A stretch of 6,815 bases of DNA from Deltaproteobacteria bacterium (GTDB lineage Bacteria > SAR324 > JACQKK01): contig JAOUPZ010000175.1 of NCBI GenBank assembly GCA_029879595.1, forward strand, positions 1 to 6,815. The letters run 5' to 3'. The position numbers were made by a program, and so were the translations under genes. Below the pieces are notes generated by a model. It had not been told where the DNA came from. It saw only the letters and a program-made list of their open reading frames with translations, and ran no database searches. Positions 5,069-6,815 of this stretch are shown here, piece after piece; positions within the stretch are counted from its first letter, which is position 1; each line of letters begins with the position of its first letter.

Positions 5069-6631
5069 ATGCTGCTGCAACGAATACCAGATAAAACCCG
5101 CCGGAAAGCTCTCGGGGTCTTTTCGTTTATCATTCTGTACGCGGTTTTCCTGGCCGGTTTGCGGGCGCCCCATGCGCTGGCAGCCGAAACCCTGTTTGAC
5201 AAAAGAACACCCCTTAACTCCATTCACGCCTATGTGGAGTATCTGGGCCAGGTCAGACTGCGGCTGCTTGCCCCCGGAGGCAAGACCAGCGGACCGGCGA
5301 TGGAACTGGTGCTGGACTCTCTGGCCAAGCCACCATATCCGGGGGATGCCGATTTCCCGCTGGCGCTTCTGGGGGACCTGGCCGCCGGGGAAGATGCCGA
5401 AACGCCGGGAGGCCGGCGCAGGGATACGCGCAGAGGCGCCGACAGAGACCTTCAGGCCGAAGCCCTGGACAGGCTGATGGACGAGGCTCAGGCGGGCGGT
5501 CTGTCCCTTTCCCGAAGACTGATGGCCACCCGTCAGCTGGGCCGGGTGATCAGCGCAAAAAGTCTGTCCGGGCCCAGTCTCCGGAAAAGCGCCCTGGAGA
5601 CTCTGGTAGAGATCTCCGGAGGCAAGGAGCTTCTGCTGAAGCTGGAAGCGCTGAGCACGCTGGGCCCGGCGGCCGTCAGCCCGGAGCGCTCCCGGCAGGA
5701 TGAGGCCGCTGCCGCCGGCAGCGCGCTCTGGGAGCAGCTTGACCAGGACCCGGAGTCCCGGCGCATGGCGCTGCTGCTCATAATCCAGGCCCTGGGGGAG
5801 GCCCGCCAGCCGACCCCGGTGGTGGACCGCCTGTGGTCTGAACTTGTCGGCGCCGTGGAGGACATCCGAAGCCCCCGGCTGGCCTTGGAGGTGGAGCCCC
5901 GGCTGAAAGCCCTCACCTCCCCGGGGGCGGGCTCCCCCTTCAGGAAACAGCACGCGGCGGTGCAACGCGCCCTTAAAGACATGAGCCCCGGACCCGGGCC
6001 GGTGAAGGTCGGCCCGAAGGAAGCCCTGGAGAAACTCAAGGCCACCAAAGACCCGGCGGAAACGGAAGGGCTGCTGATCAGGCTGTCTGAACTGACTGCG
6101 GGAAATCCCGCACTGGCCTCCGAGGTCATCGCCACCCTGACCGCCTTGGCCGGCGGGCGGGATATCCAGCCCCCCCGGCTGAGGCTGCTGCTGGGCGGAA
6201 TCATGGACTTCTCCCGCCACCACCAGAGCGCCTTCCAGTATTTCCAGAACGCGGGCCGGCTGATGGAGCTGGCGCTGGCGCACAAACAGGACTACCGGGC
6301 GCTCCTGCCCCTGGAAGAACTGGAAAGACTGCTGGCCGGTGCCGATTACCCCCTGGCGGTGGCCCAGGCTCTGGACGAGGCCGCTGCGGTCATCGGCGCG
6401 GATGGAGTCCCGGCATGGCTGGGAGGGAGACTGCTGGAACTGGCCGCGGGGCTGGCCGGGAACTCCCCGGGACTGGAGGTGCGGGAGCGCGCCTTTTCTT
6501 TGCTGGCCCAGACCGCCAGCGCGGGAAACTGGGCCCTGAGGATGGAAGCCTGGCGGAGGATGGAGCAGTTATCCACCCGGGCCGGCAACAGGGATATCCG
6601 CACCCGGGCCGCCAGATGGCTGAAAGGATGA
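5069..6631 (+). CDS. Exported alpha-helical (HEAT-like) protein
   Basis: From ATG 5069 the product has 520 residues. The start was chosen because it places a proper signal peptide at the N-terminus: basic residues KTRRK (9-13), a hydrophobic core at 14-30 and a cleavage site after ALAA (36-39). The frame is open back to 4898, but that extension would read 92 bases of the previous gene in another frame and bury the signal peptide. The mature protein is Ala/Leu/Arg-rich and almost entirely helical, with repeated amphipathic helix pairs (for example about 150-182, 215-247 and 350-500). This suggests a HEAT-like or TPR-like solenoid used for protein binding in the periplasm. No catalytic motif is visible. 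The stretch 101-127 is Arg/Gly/Asp-rich and probably a loop. Its ribosome-binding site is weak (GGGTGGCGG directly upstream). Codon use is much richer in G and C than in cfpA. Confidence 0.7.
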   Translation: MLLQRIPDKTRRKALGVFSFIILYAVFLAGLRAPHALAAETLFDKRTPLNSIHAYVEYLGQVRLRLLAPGGKTSGPAMELVLDSLAKPPYPGDADFPLALLGDLAAGEDAETPGGRRRDTRRGADRDLQAEALDRLMDEAQAGGLSLSRRLMATRQLGRVISAKSLSGPSLRKSALETLVEISGGKELLLKLEALSTLGPAAVSPERSRQDEAAAAGSALWEQLDQDPESRRMALLLIIQALGEARQPTPVVDRLWSELVGAVEDIRSPRLALEVEPRLKALTSPGAGSPFRKQHAAVQRALKDMSPGPGPVKVGPKEALEKLKATKDPAETEGLLIRLSELTAGNPALASEVIATLTALAGGRDIQPPRLRLLLGGIMDFSRHHQSAFQYFQNAGRLMELALAHKQDYRALLPLEELERLLAGADYPLAVAQALDEAAAVIGADGVPAWLGGRLLELAAGLAGNSPGLEVRERAFSLLAQTASAGNWALRMEAWRRMEQLSTRAGNRDIRTRAARWLKG

Positions 6632-6815
6632 TGGCAAAACCGCGGCGGCTGGACACCACTGCCTCCACCGCTCCTCCGCCCTTTCCGGGCAGTGTGTTTC
6701 ACGGCAGCCTGTCCCTCGGCAGCCTGTCCCACGATATCCAGCCATACTGTATGGGGGCATACTGTCTGGGGGCATACTGTATGGGGTGTAGTGTTTTGGG
6801 GCATTGTGTATTGGG
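6628..6815 (+). CDS. Possible pentapeptide-repeat ORF (cut by window edge)
   Basis: An open frame begins at ATG 6628, overlapping the TGA of the previous gene in an ATGA arrangement (a second ATG follows at 6631), and has no stop before the window ends. About 17 residues of basic, Pro/Thr-rich sequence lead into five-residue repeats: FPGSV, FHGSL, SLGSL, SHDIQ, PYCMG, AYCLG, AYCMG, CSVLG, HCVLG. The ATGA overlap is typical of translational coupling. However, the only Shine-Dalgarno-like bases (AAAGG) lie too close to the start, and a 15-base repeat without stops gives pentapeptides in every frame. It differs from the classical A(D/N)LxG pentapeptide family. It may be a gene, or a non-coding minisatellite that happens to stay open. 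Confidence 0.3.
   Translation, partial: MMAKPRRLDTTASTAPPPFPGSVFHGSLSLGSLSHDIQPYCMGAYCLGAYCMGCSVLGHCVL
6681..6815. repeat. 15-base tandem repeat, about nine units, runs off the window
   Basis: Nine contiguous 15-base units start at 6681, 6696, 6711, 6726, 6741, 6756, 6771, 6786 and 6801, with no change in period. The three units from 6741 to 6785 are nearly identical (GGCATACTGTATGGG). Those to the left drift toward GTCCCTCGGCAGCCT and those to the right toward GCATTGTGTATTGGG. The central units carry the perfect dyad CATAC-T-GTATG, spaced 30 bases apart (6743 and 6773), with a one-base variant between. The gradient of divergence from the centre suggests growth by slippage or unequal recombination. 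The array continues beyond the right edge. Confidence 0.85.

Noticed and set aside
5003..6283. Long minus-strand open frame (426 codons) opposite the exported helical protein
   Set aside because: It is Gln/Gly/Arg-rich, has no recognisable domain and arises from the G+C-rich codon pattern of the plus-strand gene, which has a convincing signal peptide.
6681..6815. CRISPR array or plasmid iterons as an explanation of the right-end repeat
   Set aside because: The units are contiguous without spacers, which excludes CRISPR, and no replication gene or AT-rich origin lies nearby to support iterons.

Overview
The window reads as a piece of a spirochaete chromosome, most likely from the Treponema/Spirochaeta side of the phylum. 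The main evidence is the 614-residue protein on the minus strand. It looks like CfpA, the cytoplasmic filament protein whose ribbons run under the inner membrane of treponemes. No rRNA, tRNA, CRISPR array or transposase was seen. The assignment comes from recognising protein families by eye, without a search.

Left block (1-4200, all minus strand, read right to left). A good sigma-70-type promoter at 4166-4193 and a long, foldable 5' leader precede cfpA (3993-2149). Next, 82 bases later, comes a 347-residue, three-part protein (2066-1023): an unrecognised N-terminal domain, a long Pro/Ala linker and a C-terminal domain that resembles the PTS phosphocarrier HPr. After a 275-base gap follows the N-terminal 249 residues of a pyruvate,phosphate dikinase (PPDK)-like protein (747 to beyond the left edge). 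Its overall alignment with PPDK is clear, but its ATP-binding loops look degenerate. From memory, Treponema pallidum also has ppdK two genes away from cfpA (TP0746 and TP0748), so this looks like a conserved neighbourhood. The striking point is that a filament protein is encoded beside two proteins built on phosphoenolpyruvate-phosphotransfer folds, both apparently without their standard catalytic residues. This is the best candidate here for an undescribed system: a filament-associated module that reuses phosphotransfer folds, possibly for structure or sensing.

Middle (3994-4596). A 603-base divergent intergenic region holds the cfpA promoter and leader. It has only a weak candidate promoter for the rightward genes, and I see no convincing gene in it.

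Right block (4597-6815, plus strand, clearly richer in G+C). Two exported proteins follow one another: a 130-residue protein with a signal peptide and YD-like residues (4597-4989), and a 520-residue, Ala/Leu-rich, all-helical, solenoid-like protein with a signal peptide (5069-6631). At the right edge, an open frame overlaps the stop of the second gene by four bases (ATGA). It runs into about nine units of a 15-base tandem repeat, which encodes pentapeptides in that frame and continues to the end of the window.
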